Notes: a model not told the origin generated them from the letters alone. Shown: positions 1 to 8,831, counted from the stretch's first letter. The stretch: DNA of 64,000 bases from VRUE01 sp963780815 (GCA_963780815.1 CAWADG010000013.1:253197-317196), one strand, 5' to 3'. Made by a program: numbers and translations.

Positions 1-849
1 CAGCTCGCGGAGCGGGACCTCGCGCTGCTCGGGGTCGTCCCGGCATCGCTTCAGCGCCTCGATGTACTGCTTGGTGGCGGCGATCAGGCCGAGCGGGTAG
101 CCACCGGCGGCGATCACGTCGGGGTCGCCGTGGCTGGGAAGGATCCGGTCGGGATCCAGCTGCGCCAACCGCTCGAGGTCGGCGAGGTGGGTGTCGAAGT
201 TCTCCGGCTCATCGACGTAGGTGATCGTGTCCTCCATCGTGTCGCCGCAGAGGAGGAGACGCTGGGCCGGCAGCCAGATCACCGCCGCGTCGTCGCTGTG
301 GATGTTGACCTCGATCAACTCGACCTCGGTGCTGCCGAGGTCGAGGCGTTCCTCGCCGGAGAAGGTGCGCGTCGGCATGATCAGCGGCTCGATCGCCGGC
401 GGCCCTTCGAGGGTGCCGCCCTCGATCGCGGCGCGGTTGGCCTCGAGCAGCTCGGCGGTGCGGGCGGTCGCGAGGATCTCGCAGTCGCTGAACGCCTCGT
501 TGCCGGCGATGTGGTCGAGGTGCCAGTGGCTGAGCAGGGCCGTCAGCCTCTCGACCCCGCGCTCCTCCAGCGCCCGGCGGATGAATCGCCCGCGCTCGAC
601 CGAGACGTGGGTGTCGTAGACCAGCGCCTCGCGCCCGGCGAGGACGGCGTAGCTGGCGATCCCGAGCGAGATCGCCCCCTCGTCGACCCAGTTCGGCTCC
701 TCGCAGAACCGGTAGCCCTCGATCCGGCCCTCATAGAAGGCGAGGACGTTCGCGGCCGGCTCGAGGATGCGGATCGGGTCGATGGAGCGGTCCTTGGGGG
801 CCCTACTTGAAGAGGATTCTCGCCCGGTGCCGGCACCTGCTGCGCGCAC
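1..849 (-). CDS. MBL-fold metallo-hydrolase (3' end beyond window)
   Basis: The frame is open from a GTG at 849 down to base 1, giving 283 codons with no stop, so the C-terminus lies outside the window. It reads as a metallo-beta-lactamase-fold hydrolase. The zinc motif HWHLDH lies near residue 110, followed by a segment NIHSDDA, then LCGDTMED and a late SHGDPD, in the order expected for a binuclear metal site. The substrate cannot be told from this. The start is uncertain: GTG 849 overlaps the end of the upstream gene by 47 bases, but no other ATG, GTG or TTG lies between it and the conserved region. No signal peptide is visible, so it is probably cytoplasmic. Confidence 0.75.
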   Translation of the reverse strand, partial: MRAAGAGTGRESSSSRAPKDRSIDPIRILEPAANVLAFYEGRIEGYRFCEEPNWVDEGAISLGIASYAVLAGREALVYDTHVSVERGRFIRRALEERGVERLTALLSHWHLDHIAGNEAFSDCEILATARTAELLEANRAAIEGGTLEGPPAIEPLIMPTRTFSGEERLDLGSTEVELIEVNIHSDDAAVIWLPAQRLLLCGDTMEDTITYVDEPENFDTHLADLERLAQLDPDRILPSHGDPDVIAAGGYPLGLIAATKQYIEALKRCRDDPEQREVPLREL

Positions 850-1591
850 GCTTCGTCGCCTTCTTCTTGCACCTCGCCAGCGCGGCGCGCAGCCCCCCGG
901 TCGCATCCGGCGTCGGCGTTGTCCTCGTCGCAGCAGGCGGCGCCGCCACGCCTGGCGGCGGCTGTTCGACGTCCAGCGTCAGCGCCCAGGCTTTGAGTTC
1001 GAAGCCGAGGTAACCGAGGGCGTTGTCGTCGGTCACGTAGAGGCTCCAGGTGCCGTCCGGCGAGGCTCCGTTGAAGAACGAGAGCGCGTTCAGGTACGGG
1101 GGCGCCGGACCGCCTCCCGGGCTGAGGTCATCGGGCTCCGGGGGCGCCCCCAGGTAGTTGGAGGGCTTGAAGCTCACCTGCCGGCCGGGTCCGCACGGCC
1201 CGCCGTCGGGAACGAAGGTCGGGGCCGCGTCTTCGAAGGTCCAGTCCTCGTCTTCGAGGTTGTTCGGGTATTCGCCGCAGGCGTCGGACATCAGCATCAC
1301 CTGCTGCCCGTTCGGCCCGGTGATGACCATGTCGATGTCGTCGGCGCTGGAGGAAGCGAGGTCGATCACGGTCACGGTCGCCCTCGTGACGGTGCCCGAG
1401 AGCCCGGAGACGACGATGCTCGACGGATACGTGCCCGCCGGGCCGAAGTCCCCCGCGCCTTCGGAGGGAACGAGGTCGGCGGTGTTGAGGAAGGTGTGGG
1501 TGTCGGCCCGGGCAGCGGTCGGGACCAGGACCGCGAGCAGCAGCGCCGCGGCGAGCGAGACGATCCGGCGCGCTCTCAGCCTGCTTCGCAC
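803..1591 (-). CDS. Secreted protein with proprotein-convertase P-domain-like region
   Basis: From GTG 1591 the product is 262 residues. It begins with a basic stretch and a hydrophobic segment (IVSLAAALLLAVLVPTAARA), a clear signal peptide with cleavage near ARA-D. The mature part contains ADDIDMVITGPNG and a later SPDGTWSLYVTDD, characteristic of the beta-sandwich P/Homo-B domain seen at the end of many secreted bacterial proteases. No protease domain is present, so the role is probably binding or surface-associated. The C-terminal tail is rich in Lys, Arg and Cys. GTG 1591 was chosen because an AGGG lies about 10 bases upstream and the hydrophobic core then sits correctly. Longer starts would run into the divergent gene at 1653. 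Confidence 0.75.
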   Translation of the reverse strand: MRSRLRARRIVSLAAALLLAVLVPTAARADTHTFLNTADLVPSEGAGDFGPAGTYPSSIVVSGLSGTVTRATVTVIDLASSSADDIDMVITGPNGQQVMLMSDACGEYPNNLEDEDWTFEDAAPTFVPDGGPCGPGRQVSFKPSNYLGAPPEPDDLSPGGGPAPPYLNALSFFNGASPDGTWSLYVTDDNALGYLGFELKAWALTLDVEQPPPGVAAPPAATRTTPTPDATGGLRAALARCKKKATKRARSRCRHRARILFK

Positions 1592-1652
1592 CCTGTTGAC
1601 CCTAAGGCAGTGTCGCCCAGGCGACAACGCCACTGGTCTAGGCTTTTCGCGG

Positions 1653-1967
1653 ATGCCCGAATGCACCCACCTCGATCAGGTCCAGGTCACCCAGCTTCCC
1701 GAGTCGGTCGAGGGCTGCGAGGAGTGCCTGAAGACCGGCGAGGTGTGGCTGCACCTGCGGATCTGCCTCGAGTGCGGCAAGGTCGGATGTTGTGACGACT
1801 CGCCCAACCGCCACGCCAGCCGCCACGCCCGCGACGACGGCCACCCGCTGATCCGCTCGCTCGAGCCCGAAGAAGACTGGTCCTACTGCTTCATCGATGA
1901 GGTCGGGATGGTGATCCCCGAGGTGCGGGGCGAGACGCGGATCCCGCCGTCCCCGATGCTGAGCTGA
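1653..1967 (+). CDS. UBP-type zinc finger protein
   Basis: A 104-residue protein starting MPECTHLDQV. It carries the spaced Cys/His set of a UBP-type zinc finger: CTHL near the N-terminus, CEEC, CLECGKVGCC, and HASRHARDDGHPL. In eukaryotes this fold binds the C-terminus of ubiquitin. Bacteria of this group lack ubiquitin, so its ligand is unknown. Its stop overlaps the ATG of the following flavoprotein (TGATG), so the two are translationally coupled and probably work together. This pairing is one I associate with actinobacteria from memory; I did not check it. Confidence 0.85.
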   Translation: MPECTHLDQVQVTQLPESVEGCEECLKTGEVWLHLRICLECGKVGCCDDSPNRHASRHARDDGHPLIRSLEPEEDWSYCFIDEVGMVIPEVRGETRIPPSPMLS

Positions 1968-3523
1968 TGGCCGAGCTGCCGGTCCGGGTGCTCTCGAGCT
2001 CGCAGCTGGCGACGCTGCGCGACCACGGCGAGGAGCGGACCGCCGAAGTCGGCGAGAAGTTGTTCGAGCCCGGCGACCGGACCTACCCGTTCATCGCGAT
2101 CCTCGAGGGCGAGATCGAGGTGCGCGACTCCGCCGGCAACGAAATCGCCACCCACCCCGAGCACGGGTTCCTCGGCGAGATGAACCTGCTCACCGGGCAG
2201 GCCGTGTTCCTGACCGCGGAAGCGACGAAGCCGCTCCGCTACCTCGCGGTCGATCGCGAAGTGCTGCGCAAGCTGCTGTTCGAGGACCCGGCGCTCTCCG
2301 AGCTCCTCCTCCCCACCTTCGTCGAGCGCCGCGAATACCTGCAGGCGCGCGAGGGGATCGGGATCCAGATCGTCGGCCCGGCCGACTCGCCCGCGACGCG
2401 GCAGCTGGTCGAGTTCGCGCGGCGCATGCGGCTGCCGTTCGACTGGAACACCGAGGACGAGGTCCTCGACGCGCTCGGCGATGAGGAGATCCCGCTGGTG
2501 CGGATCCCCGGCCGCGGCGAGCTGCGGGACCCGAGCCCCGGCGAGCTCTCGCGGACGCTTGGGATCGGGCTGGAGCTGGCGCAGAGCGAGGAGGTCGACC
2601 TGCTGATCCTCGGCGGCGGGCCCGGCGGCCTCGGGGCCGCGGTCTACGGGGCCTCGGAGGGGCTGGAGACGCTGGTGATTGAGGGGACGGTGCTCGGCGG
2701 CCAGGCCGGAACCTCGCGGCGGATCGAGAACTACCTCGGCTTCCCGGCCGGGATCAGCGGCAGCGAGCTGACCAGCCGCGCGGTCACGCAGGCGCGCAAG
2801 TTCGGGGCGCGGACGGCGACGCCCTACCGGGCGAAGTGGCTCGAGCCCGACGGCGACCGCCACGTGGTCCACCTCGAGGAGGGCAACGAAATCGCGGCGC
2901 GGGCGGTGCTGCTCTCGACGGGAGCCGAATACCGGCGCCTGCCGGTCGAGGGACTGGCCGAGTACGAGGGGATCAGCGTCTTCTATGCGGCGGGCCCGCC
3001 CGAGGCCCACCTCTGCGGCGGCCAGCGGGTGGGAGTGATCGGCGGCGGCAACTCGGCGGCCCAGGCAGCGATCTGGCTCGCCCGCGGCGGCGCCCTGGTG
3101 ACGCTCCTGCACCGCCGCGCCGATCTCAGCGAGACGATGTCGAACTACCTGATCCGCGACCTCGACCGCTACGGCGTCGCGGTGCGCGACCGCAGCGAAG
3201 TCGAAGTCCTGCACGGATCCGACGGTCAGCTCGACGGGGTCACCCTCACCGACGGCACCGAGGTCCCGCTCAACTTCCTCTTCCTCTTCCTCGGCGCCGC
3301 CCCCTGCACCGAGTGGCTCGGCGAGTGCATCACCCGAGACGATAAGGGCTTCGTCCTCACCGGCACCGAAGCCGGCGCCGACGGCCTCCTCGAGACCAGC
3401 ACCCCAGGCGTCTACTGCGCCGGCGACGTCCGCGCCGGCTCGATCAAGCGCTGCGCGACCGCGGTCGGCGAGGGCGCGGCGGTGGTGCGGTTCGTGCACG
3501 AGAGAATCGCGGTCCCGCGTTGA
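1967..3523 (+). CDS. Cyclic-nucleotide-binding domain fused to thioredoxin-reductase-like flavoprotein
   Basis: 518 residues. The N-terminal ~140 form a cNMP-binding/Crp-type beta roll (GEKLFEPGD, ILEGEIEVRD, FLGEMNLLTG). A short thioredoxin-like linker follows (about 140-200), then a two-dinucleotide-domain flavoprotein: the FAD motif GGGPGGLGAA near residue 213, LGGQAGTSRRIENYLGF, the NAD(P) motif GVIGGGNSAAQAA near 355, and a terminal GVYCAGDVR. The fold matches thioredoxin reductase, but the place where the redox CxxC should lie reads SVFYAAGPPEAHLCGG, so the dithiol is missing. It is therefore unlikely to be a classical thioredoxin reductase. The domain order suggests an NAD(P)H-dependent oxidoreductase or sensor gated by a small nucleotide; that is inference. 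Confidence 0.88.
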   Translation: MAELPVRVLSSSQLATLRDHGEERTAEVGEKLFEPGDRTYPFIAILEGEIEVRDSAGNEIATHPEHGFLGEMNLLTGQAVFLTAEATKPLRYLAVDREVLRKLLFEDPALSELLLPTFVERREYLQAREGIGIQIVGPADSPATRQLVEFARRMRLPFDWNTEDEVLDALGDEEIPLVRIPGRGELRDPSPGELSRTLGIGLELAQSEEVDLLILGGGPGGLGAAVYGASEGLETLVIEGTVLGGQAGTSRRIENYLGFPAGISGSELTSRAVTQARKFGARTATPYRAKWLEPDGDRHVVHLEEGNEIAARAVLLSTGAEYRRLPVEGLAEYEGISVFYAAGPPEAHLCGGQRVGVIGGGNSAAQAAIWLARGGALVTLLHRRADLSETMSNYLIRDLDRYGVAVRDRSEVEVLHGSDGQLDGVTLTDGTEVPLNFLFLFLGAAPCTEWLGECITRDDKGFVLTGTEAGADGLLETSTPGVYCAGDVRAGSIKRCATAVGEGAAVVRFVHERIAVPR

Positions 3524-3574
3524 GCTCGAACATGTGCCTGACTGGGAAGCTGTTAAGCGAGGCTCGAAGTTGCG

Positions 3575-3644
3575 GTTGTGGCGGATCAAAGCCAGTGATC
3601 GCTTGCTTGTAAGGCAGGCGGTCTCCCAACTGAGCTAAGTGCCC
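3575..3644 (-). pseudogene. Degenerate tRNA-Val(TAC)-like relic
   Basis: Read on the minus strand from 3644, the sequence begins GGGCACTTAGCTCAGTTGGG and continues through an anticodon arm with loop CTTACAA (anticodon TAC, valine). The 5' acceptor strand, D arm and anticodon loop look like a tRNA. The 3' side does not: the anticodon stem has a mismatch, the T arm is mutated, and no 3' strand (AGTGCCC) pairs with the acceptor. I read this as a decayed tRNA gene or the residue of an integration event. Confidence 0.5.
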
Positions 3645-3856
3645 GGGAGGGCCTGATTATCGCTTGTTGATGCGGGTTCGGGCAGTCCTGGCGCCCCGCT
3701 CGACGCGATTCCTGACGGGCCGGCCGGGTCCTCCCTGCCCAATCCTGCCCAATGCGGGCTGCCCGATCGTCCCAGTGCCGGGCGCAGAGGCGGGGCCGGC
3801 CCGCGCGGAGGGGCAGGGTCGCTGCGTGGGGTATGGGCCAAATCCGCTGCTAGAAA
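3645..3856. other. Gap with no recognisable gene
   Basis: Between the tRNA relic and the broken gene at 3857 there is GC-rich sequence with short direct repeats of the word CCTGCCCAAT. Small open frames exist on both strands, but none shows a motif, a ribosome-binding site or sensible composition. Confidence 0.4.
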
Positions 3857-4675
3857 GTGCTCCATGTGGACAGTGAATGGCCGATAGGGTGGGGTCTCAT
3901 CGCCCCAAGAACCGGCAAATCTGGCATGTTCAAGGGGATTTCGGCCTGCAGACCCGCTCCGCGGATGGCCGGTTCCTCCCCCACAAGATGCTGTTTTGAC
4001 TGCGCCAAACGGCCTCCGGGCAGCACCAGAAAAACAGGTGTGCGGCTCGGCCGCAACGAGCGGTTCCTCCTCAGCCATGCCGGCTCCTCGCAGGGGATCA
4101 CCCCCCTGGTGATCGACCCCGCCGAGGTGCCCCGATCGACTCAGAAGGGTCTCCTCCGCGCATCGCTGAAGCTCGAGTCCGCCGGCCTGATCGAGCGCCA
4201 CCCGGTCTAGAAGGAACAGCGGGTTCGAGATCGGCGTCGCGAGCGGCCCCACTTCCACGCCGGGCGCTTCTGGACCTACACCGACCCCCGCCGCCGCCAG
4301 TACGTGCCCAGGATCGCCATCTGGAGGACCAACCTCGGTGAGGCGATCCACCAGGAGTTCCTGGTCGAGCTGCGGCTCGGTCGCCCGATCCGCTGGAACG
4401 ATCGCAGGGTGGCCCGAGCCGAGGCCGACCGCGAGGAGCGGCGCGAGTACCTGCCCCCGGCGGTGCGCAGCCGGGGGGATCAGCAACGCTGGTTGCTTGC
4501 CGTCGGGCTCGCGAGGCGGGAGAAGCCGAACCTCGGCTCTGAGCGGCTGCTGCAGGCGGCGCTGGTGCTCTATGGCTCTGCCGGCCCCACCGAGGAGCTG
4601 CGAGCGCGGCTCGGTCCCGGGCGCAGATCGCCGCAGCTCAGCCACAACCCCCTCCGGGGCTGGCGGCTCAGAACC
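3857..4675 (+). pseudogene. Broken gene, possible winged-helix regulator (in-frame TAG)
   Basis: One frame reads through two coherent blocks separated by an amber stop at 4208-4210. The first block ends with a helix-turn-helix-like stretch (LLRASLKLESAGLIERHPV). The second continues in the same frame with HFHAGRFWTYTDP, WRTNLGEAIHQEF and a charged helical tail. It ends where the 151-bp repeat begins near 4624. The residue make-up on both sides of the stop looks like one protein, so a nonsense mutation is the simplest reading. The family is not identified with confidence, and the true N-terminus is unclear because residues before about 4040 look non-coding. Confidence 0.4.
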
Positions 4676-4774
4676 CGCGCATCTCATGCGCGGGTGCCGA
4701 CCTTCACACCGGCGTCGGATTACTCCCGGCGCTCAGGTGGGCAGGCCATAGGGTCTAGGAGCCGGAATCGGGCA
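4624..4774. repeat. 151-bp dispersed repeat, uninterrupted copy
   Basis: Bases 4624-4671 match 37881-37929, and bases 4672-4774 match 39337-39439, with only a few differences. In the second locus the two halves are separated by about 1.4 kb carrying an IS110 transposase. This copy therefore looks either like the uninterrupted target sequence or like an internally deleted element. It contains two palindromic parts: an arm pair around CCCCCTCCGGGG and the hairpin CCCGCGCAT/ATGCGCGGG. Confidence 0.75.
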
Positions 4775-4967
4775 TACCTCCTCCGAGGCCACGGAAGCGC
4801 TTCCCCCGAATTCTGGCCCTCTGAATATCTGGGTAGCTGCGCGGGAGTCGAGGCCCTCGGGGAACTTTCGAGGGGAAGTGCTGTCAGGAGCTCCAGATCA
4901 CCTGAGTTTCGCTCAGTTTGGTACCACGGATCCAGGACACTGGGGGTCGCTGAGAACCAAGTTGCTG

Positions 4968-5423
4968 CTATCTGGCAGAGCCTGTCCGGCCTGGCCCGAA
5001 GTCGTGCCGGCCGGCAAGATGCTCGTCGGCTTGGGGGCGTGTCAGCTCGTAGAGGGCGAGGCGGTGCCCACCAGGGGAACGCACCGCAGCGCATGGTCCG
5101 TGGGGGATGCCGAATTGCCCCTCCAGTTCCAGACCGCGCCGCTCGAGCTCTGCGAGCGTTGAATCGAGGTCGCCCACTCGGTAGACGAGAACCGGCGCCT
5201 GCCCATCAAGGTGATCGGCCAGGAGGAGGCGCGGCGCCCTCTCGCTCAGCCACACCTGGGCGACGCGGGCCCCAAAAGCTTCGATTGCGAAGACCGCCAC
5301 GCCGCCAATCACCTCGGTGAAGAAGGCGAGGTCGCGCTCCACGTCACGGCTCGGCATGTAGAGGAAGTCGAAAGCCTCGAAGGGTGGTCCGGCCGCCGGC
5401 CGGGAATGATCGGACATCGTCAA
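4968..5423 (-). CDS. VOC-family (glyoxalase/bleomycin-resistance fold) protein
   Basis: 151 residues. The N-terminus FDFLYMPSRDVERDLAFFTEVIG and the late SPGGHRLALYELTRP are typical of a single vicinal-oxygen-chelate module, with the beta-alpha-beta-beta-beta order visible. The middle HGPCAAVRSPGGH places likely metal-side residues near the C-terminal strand. These proteins are usually dimeric metalloenzymes or binding proteins, and the substrate cannot be assigned here. ATG 5423 and an internal ATG two codons later are both possible starts. The gene is isolated and divergent from the sugar-phosphorolysis operon. Confidence 0.8.
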   Translation of the reverse strand: MTMSDHSRPAAGPPFEAFDFLYMPSRDVERDLAFFTEVIGGVAVFAIEAFGARVAQVWLSERAPRLLLADHLDGQAPVLVYRVGDLDSTLAELERRGLELEGQFGIPHGPCAAVRSPGGHRLALYELTRPQADEHLAGRHDFGPGRTGSAR

Positions 5424-5619
5424 TTGCCGCCTGACATAGGCATCGACAATTATGGAGCTCGAGCAGCAATCCCTTGATGCTGCGACCGGCGAGGTCTGCG
5501 AAGCTGATCAGCAATCAGCCCGCCGGAGCCGATGACTCGAGCTCACCGGTCCGCCTTTGATTTCGGTCGTGTCTTCGCAGGCATTAGGCTCTGGCGTAGC
5601 GCAAGCCTCAAGCTTTCGC

Positions 5620-6405
5620 ATGACGGTGGTCGATCAGGTGGCTCTTGCGGAGATCCGGACGGACGATTTCGATGCTGTGATCTTCGACCTCGACGGCGTG
5701 ATCACAGACACAGCGTCCGTCCACGCCAACGCCTGGAAGCGCATGTTCAACCGGTTCCTCGCAGATCGTGCAGATCAGGCAGGCGAGGATCATCGACCTT
5801 TCGGGGACGAGGACTATTACCTATACGTAGACGGCAAACCGCGCTACGACGGCGTTGCGTCGTTTCTCGATTCTCGGCAGATCTTCCTCCCCCGCGGGGA
5901 GCTTGAGGATCCCCCTGCCGCGGAAACGGTGTGCGGTTTGGGCAATCGCAAGGACGAGCTTTTCCTGACTCTCCTGCGAGAGCAGGGCGTGGCTTCCTTT
6001 CCGTCCTCGATTGAGCTGCTGCATCGACTGCGGGCGAGGGGCACTCGAACGGCGATCATCTCCGCGTCCCGCAACTGCGCTCAGGTTCTCGAAGCGGCGG
6101 GCATAGCCGAGCTCTTCGACGAGAGAGTCGACGGCCTCGACGCAGATCGCCTCGGTCTTGATGGCAAGCCCGACCCCGCCGTCCTCATCGAGGCCGCGGG
6201 CCGGCTTGGGGTCCAACCGGGGCGCACAGCGGTCGTCGAGGACGCGCTCGCCGGCGTCGAAGCCGGGCGTCGTGGGCACTTCGGTCTTGTGTTCGGCGTC
6301 GACCGCAGCGACCATGCCAAGGCGCTGCGGGAACGAGGAGCCGATGTCGTGGTGAGAGATCTTGGTGATATTCGCATCGGGGAGACGGGAGGAGGCCTCC
6401 CTTGA
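5620..6405 (+). CDS. pgmB: Beta-phosphoglucomutase-family HAD hydrolase
   Basis: 261 residues from ATG 5620. HAD motif I is FDLDGVITDT, with the nucleophile at Asp23 and the general acid/base at Asp25. A helical cap follows with KPRYDGVASFLDSR, motif II is IISASRN, and the late GKPDP and VVEDALAGVEAG supply the Lys and acidic motif IV. The spacing fits beta-phosphoglucomutase, which converts beta-glucose 1-phosphate to glucose 6-phosphate. Its stop overlaps the TTG start of the GH65 gene, the classic partner that makes beta-glucose 1-phosphate by phosphorolysis. A TTG at 5557 would add 21 residues without similarity to the family, so ATG 5620 is preferred. Confidence 0.88.
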   Translation: MTVVDQVALAEIRTDDFDAVIFDLDGVITDTASVHANAWKRMFNRFLADRADQAGEDHRPFGDEDYYLYVDGKPRYDGVASFLDSRQIFLPRGELEDPPAAETVCGLGNRKDELFLTLLREQGVASFPSSIELLHRLRARGTRTAIISASRNCAQVLEAAGIAELFDERVDGLDADRLGLDGKPDPAVLIEAAGRLGVQPGRTAVVEDALAGVEAGRRGHFGLVFGVDRSDHAKALRERGADVVVRDLGDIRIGETGGGLP

Positions 6406-8831
6406 GCGGCACCGCTGCCGCGGGGGCGCCAACCCTGAGTGGCTGGTCGCTGGTCTACGAAGGCTTCGATCCCGATCAAGAGGCCCTGCGCGAGGCCATC
6501 TGTGCATTGGGGAATGGCCGTTATGCGAGCCGCGGAGCGGCGCCCGAGCACGATGCGGACGGGATTCACTACCCCGGCACATATGCGGCCGGTTGCTACA
6601 ACCGTCTGACCAGCGAGGTGGCCGATCGCAAGGTGCAGGACGAGTCGATCGTCAACATGCCCAACTGGCTTCCCCTCACCTTCAGGATCGAGGACTCCGA
6701 ATGGTTTGACCTCTCGAAGGCAGAGCTCGCCGAGTATCGCCAGGAACTCGATCTGCGTCGCGCGGTACTGACCCGTCGGCTTCGCTTCCGGGACGACGAA
6801 GATCGCGAGACCGCCGTTACGCAGCGCCGATTCGTCAGCATGGCGAACCCGAACGTTTTCGCGCTCGAGACCAGGCTCCTCGCCCTCAACTGGTCCGGCA
6901 GGGTGACCTTTCGCTCGGCGTTGGACGGCGACGTGGCGAACGAGGGCGTCGCGCGTTATATGGGCCTGGACAACCGCCATCTGCGGCCGATCGACGCGGC
7001 GGCGGACGACCTCGAGACGGTCTTTATCGAGTTGGAGACCAGCCAGTCTCACATCCGGGTCGCCGCGGCGGCGCGAACGCGATTGCTGCGTGATGGCGAG
7101 CCCGTCGCAACCGCGAGTCGGTCGATCGAAGGGCGGGCCTTGATCGGCCACGAGCTCGAGGCAGATGTCAGCGAGGGCATGGAGATCACCGCGGAGAAGG
7201 TCGCCACCCTCTACACATCGCGCGAACCGGCAGTTTCCGAGCCTGGGCTAGAGGCCCATAGGGAGGCGGCCAACCTCCCCGGCTTCACCAAGCTGCTCGC
7301 CAAGCACGTCCTGCATTGGGAGCACCTTTGGGATCTGTGTTCACTGGAGGTGCGCGATGACCAGGAAGCTGTGCCGACCGAGCTGCGACTCCACCTCCTC
7401 CACCTGCTGGGGACCGTCTCCGACCATACCGCCGAGATCGACGCCGGGATCCCGGCCCGAGGGCTCGCCGGCGAGGCATACCGCGGACACGTGTTCTGGG
7501 ATGAGCTCTTCGTCTTCCCGTTCTTCAACCTCTGCTTCCCGGATCTGAGCAGAGCCCTGCTCCGCTATCGCTACCGGCGTCTCGGGTCCGCCCGCTGGAT
7601 CGCCCAGGAGGCTGGATACGACGGAGCCGCCTATCCTTGGCAGAGCGGCTCAGACGGCGCCGAGCTGACCCCCACGGTCCACCTCAACCCGCGCTCCGGT
7701 CGCTGGATCCCGGACAACTCACATCTGCAGAGGCACATCAATGCCGGGATCGCCTACAACATCTGGCTGTACCACCAGGCGACCAGGGACATCGAGTTCC
7801 TGTCGCTCTACGGCGCGGAGATGTTCATCGAAATCGCCCGCTTCTGGGCGAGCGCCGCCACCTGGGACGCTGCCCGCGAGCGGTACGTGATTCGTGGGGT
7901 CATCGGACCCGACGAGTACCACGATGCCTACCCCGGTGCGGAGCGACCCGGAATCGACAACAACGCCTACACAAACGCAATTGCGGCATGGGTACTGTGG
8001 CGGACTCGGAGCGTGCTCGAAACGCTCCCCGAGCAACGCCGCGAGGGGCTGTCGCGGATGCTCGGGCTTCGGCGCGAGGAGCTCGAGCGATGGGAGGAGG
8101 TGAGCCGCAAGCTGCTGATCCCGTTCCACGACGACGGGATCATCAGCCAATTCGAGGGCTACGAGAGGCTCGAGGAGCTGGATTGGGAGGGGTACCGGAA
8201 GGAGTACGGGAACATCGAGCGGCTCGACCGGATCCTGGAGGCCGAGGGCGACAGCCCCAATCGGTACAAGGCTTCGAAGCAGGCAGACGTGCTGATGCTC
8301 TTCTACCTGCTGTCGGCCGAGGAGTTGGGAATGCTCTTCAAACGACTGGGTTACCCGTTGGAGAGCGACTCCATCCCCAGGAACGTCCAGTACTACCTGG
8401 CGCGCACCTCACACGGCTCGACCCTTAGCCGGGTGGTTCACGCCCGGGTGTTCGCTCGCTCAGATCGCGAGCGCTCTTGGGGGCTTTTCCGCGAGGCGCT
8501 CGAGACCGACCTTCTCGACCTCCAGGGCGGCACCACCTCCGAGGGCCTGCACCTGGGCGCGATGGCCGGCACCGTGGACCTTGTCCAACGTGGCTTTTCG
8601 GGGATCGAGACCCGCGAAGAGGTGCTATGGCTCGATCCGAGCCTTCCCGAGGAGCTGACGGAGCTGCGGCTCAAGATCCGCTATCGGCGTCATTGGGGCC
8701 TAGAGATCGAAATCGCGAGGAACCGGATCAAGGTGACCGCTCGCCCCGCGGACGTGTATCCGATCAGGGTCGGCATCAGAGGAGAGATCATCGAGTTGGC
8801 TGCCGGCAGCTCGGTGGAGCGTCCACTGTGA
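6402..8831 (+). CDS. Glycoside hydrolase family 65 disaccharide phosphorylase
   Basis: 809 residues, the usual size for GH65. An N-terminal beta-sandwich begins with LVYEGFDPDQEALREAICALGNGRYASRG. The (alpha/alpha)6 barrel holds GPDEYHD with the catalytic acid at Glu505, and the phosphate-side motif KQADVLML at about residues 626-633 with a later TSHGSTLS. GH65 enzymes split alpha-linked glucose disaccharides with phosphate. The phosphate motif argues for a phosphorylase, not a hydrolase. Which sugar (trehalose, maltose, kojibiose or nigerose) cannot be read from the sequence. The start is TTG in a TTGA overlap with pgmB, so translation is coupled. Confidence 0.92.
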   Translation: MSGTAAAGAPTLSGWSLVYEGFDPDQEALREAICALGNGRYASRGAAPEHDADGIHYPGTYAAGCYNRLTSEVADRKVQDESIVNMPNWLPLTFRIEDSEWFDLSKAELAEYRQELDLRRAVLTRRLRFRDDEDRETAVTQRRFVSMANPNVFALETRLLALNWSGRVTFRSALDGDVANEGVARYMGLDNRHLRPIDAAADDLETVFIELETSQSHIRVAAAARTRLLRDGEPVATASRSIEGRALIGHELEADVSEGMEITAEKVATLYTSREPAVSEPGLEAHREAANLPGFTKLLAKHVLHWEHLWDLCSLEVRDDQEAVPTELRLHLLHLLGTVSDHTAEIDAGIPARGLAGEAYRGHVFWDELFVFPFFNLCFPDLSRALLRYRYRRLGSARWIAQEAGYDGAAYPWQSGSDGAELTPTVHLNPRSGRWIPDNSHLQRHINAGIAYNIWLYHQATRDIEFLSLYGAEMFIEIARFWASAATWDAARERYVIRGVIGPDEYHDAYPGAERPGIDNNAYTNAIAAWVLWRTRSVLETLPEQRREGLSRMLGLRREELERWEEVSRKLLIPFHDDGIISQFEGYERLEELDWEGYRKEYGNIERLDRILEAEGDSPNRYKASKQADVLMLFYLLSAEELGMLFKRLGYPLESDSIPRNVQYYLARTSHGSTLSRVVHARVFARSDRERSWGLFREALETDLLDLQGGTTSEGLHLGAMAGTVDLVQRGFSGIETREEVLWLDPSLPEELTELRLKIRYRRHWGLEIEIARNRIKVTARPADVYPIRVGIRGEIIELAAGSSVERPL

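Noticed and set aside
1967..3523. Ordinary thioredoxin reductase (trxB)
   Set aside because: The CxxC that defines the enzyme is absent and a cyclic-nucleotide domain is fused at the N-terminus.
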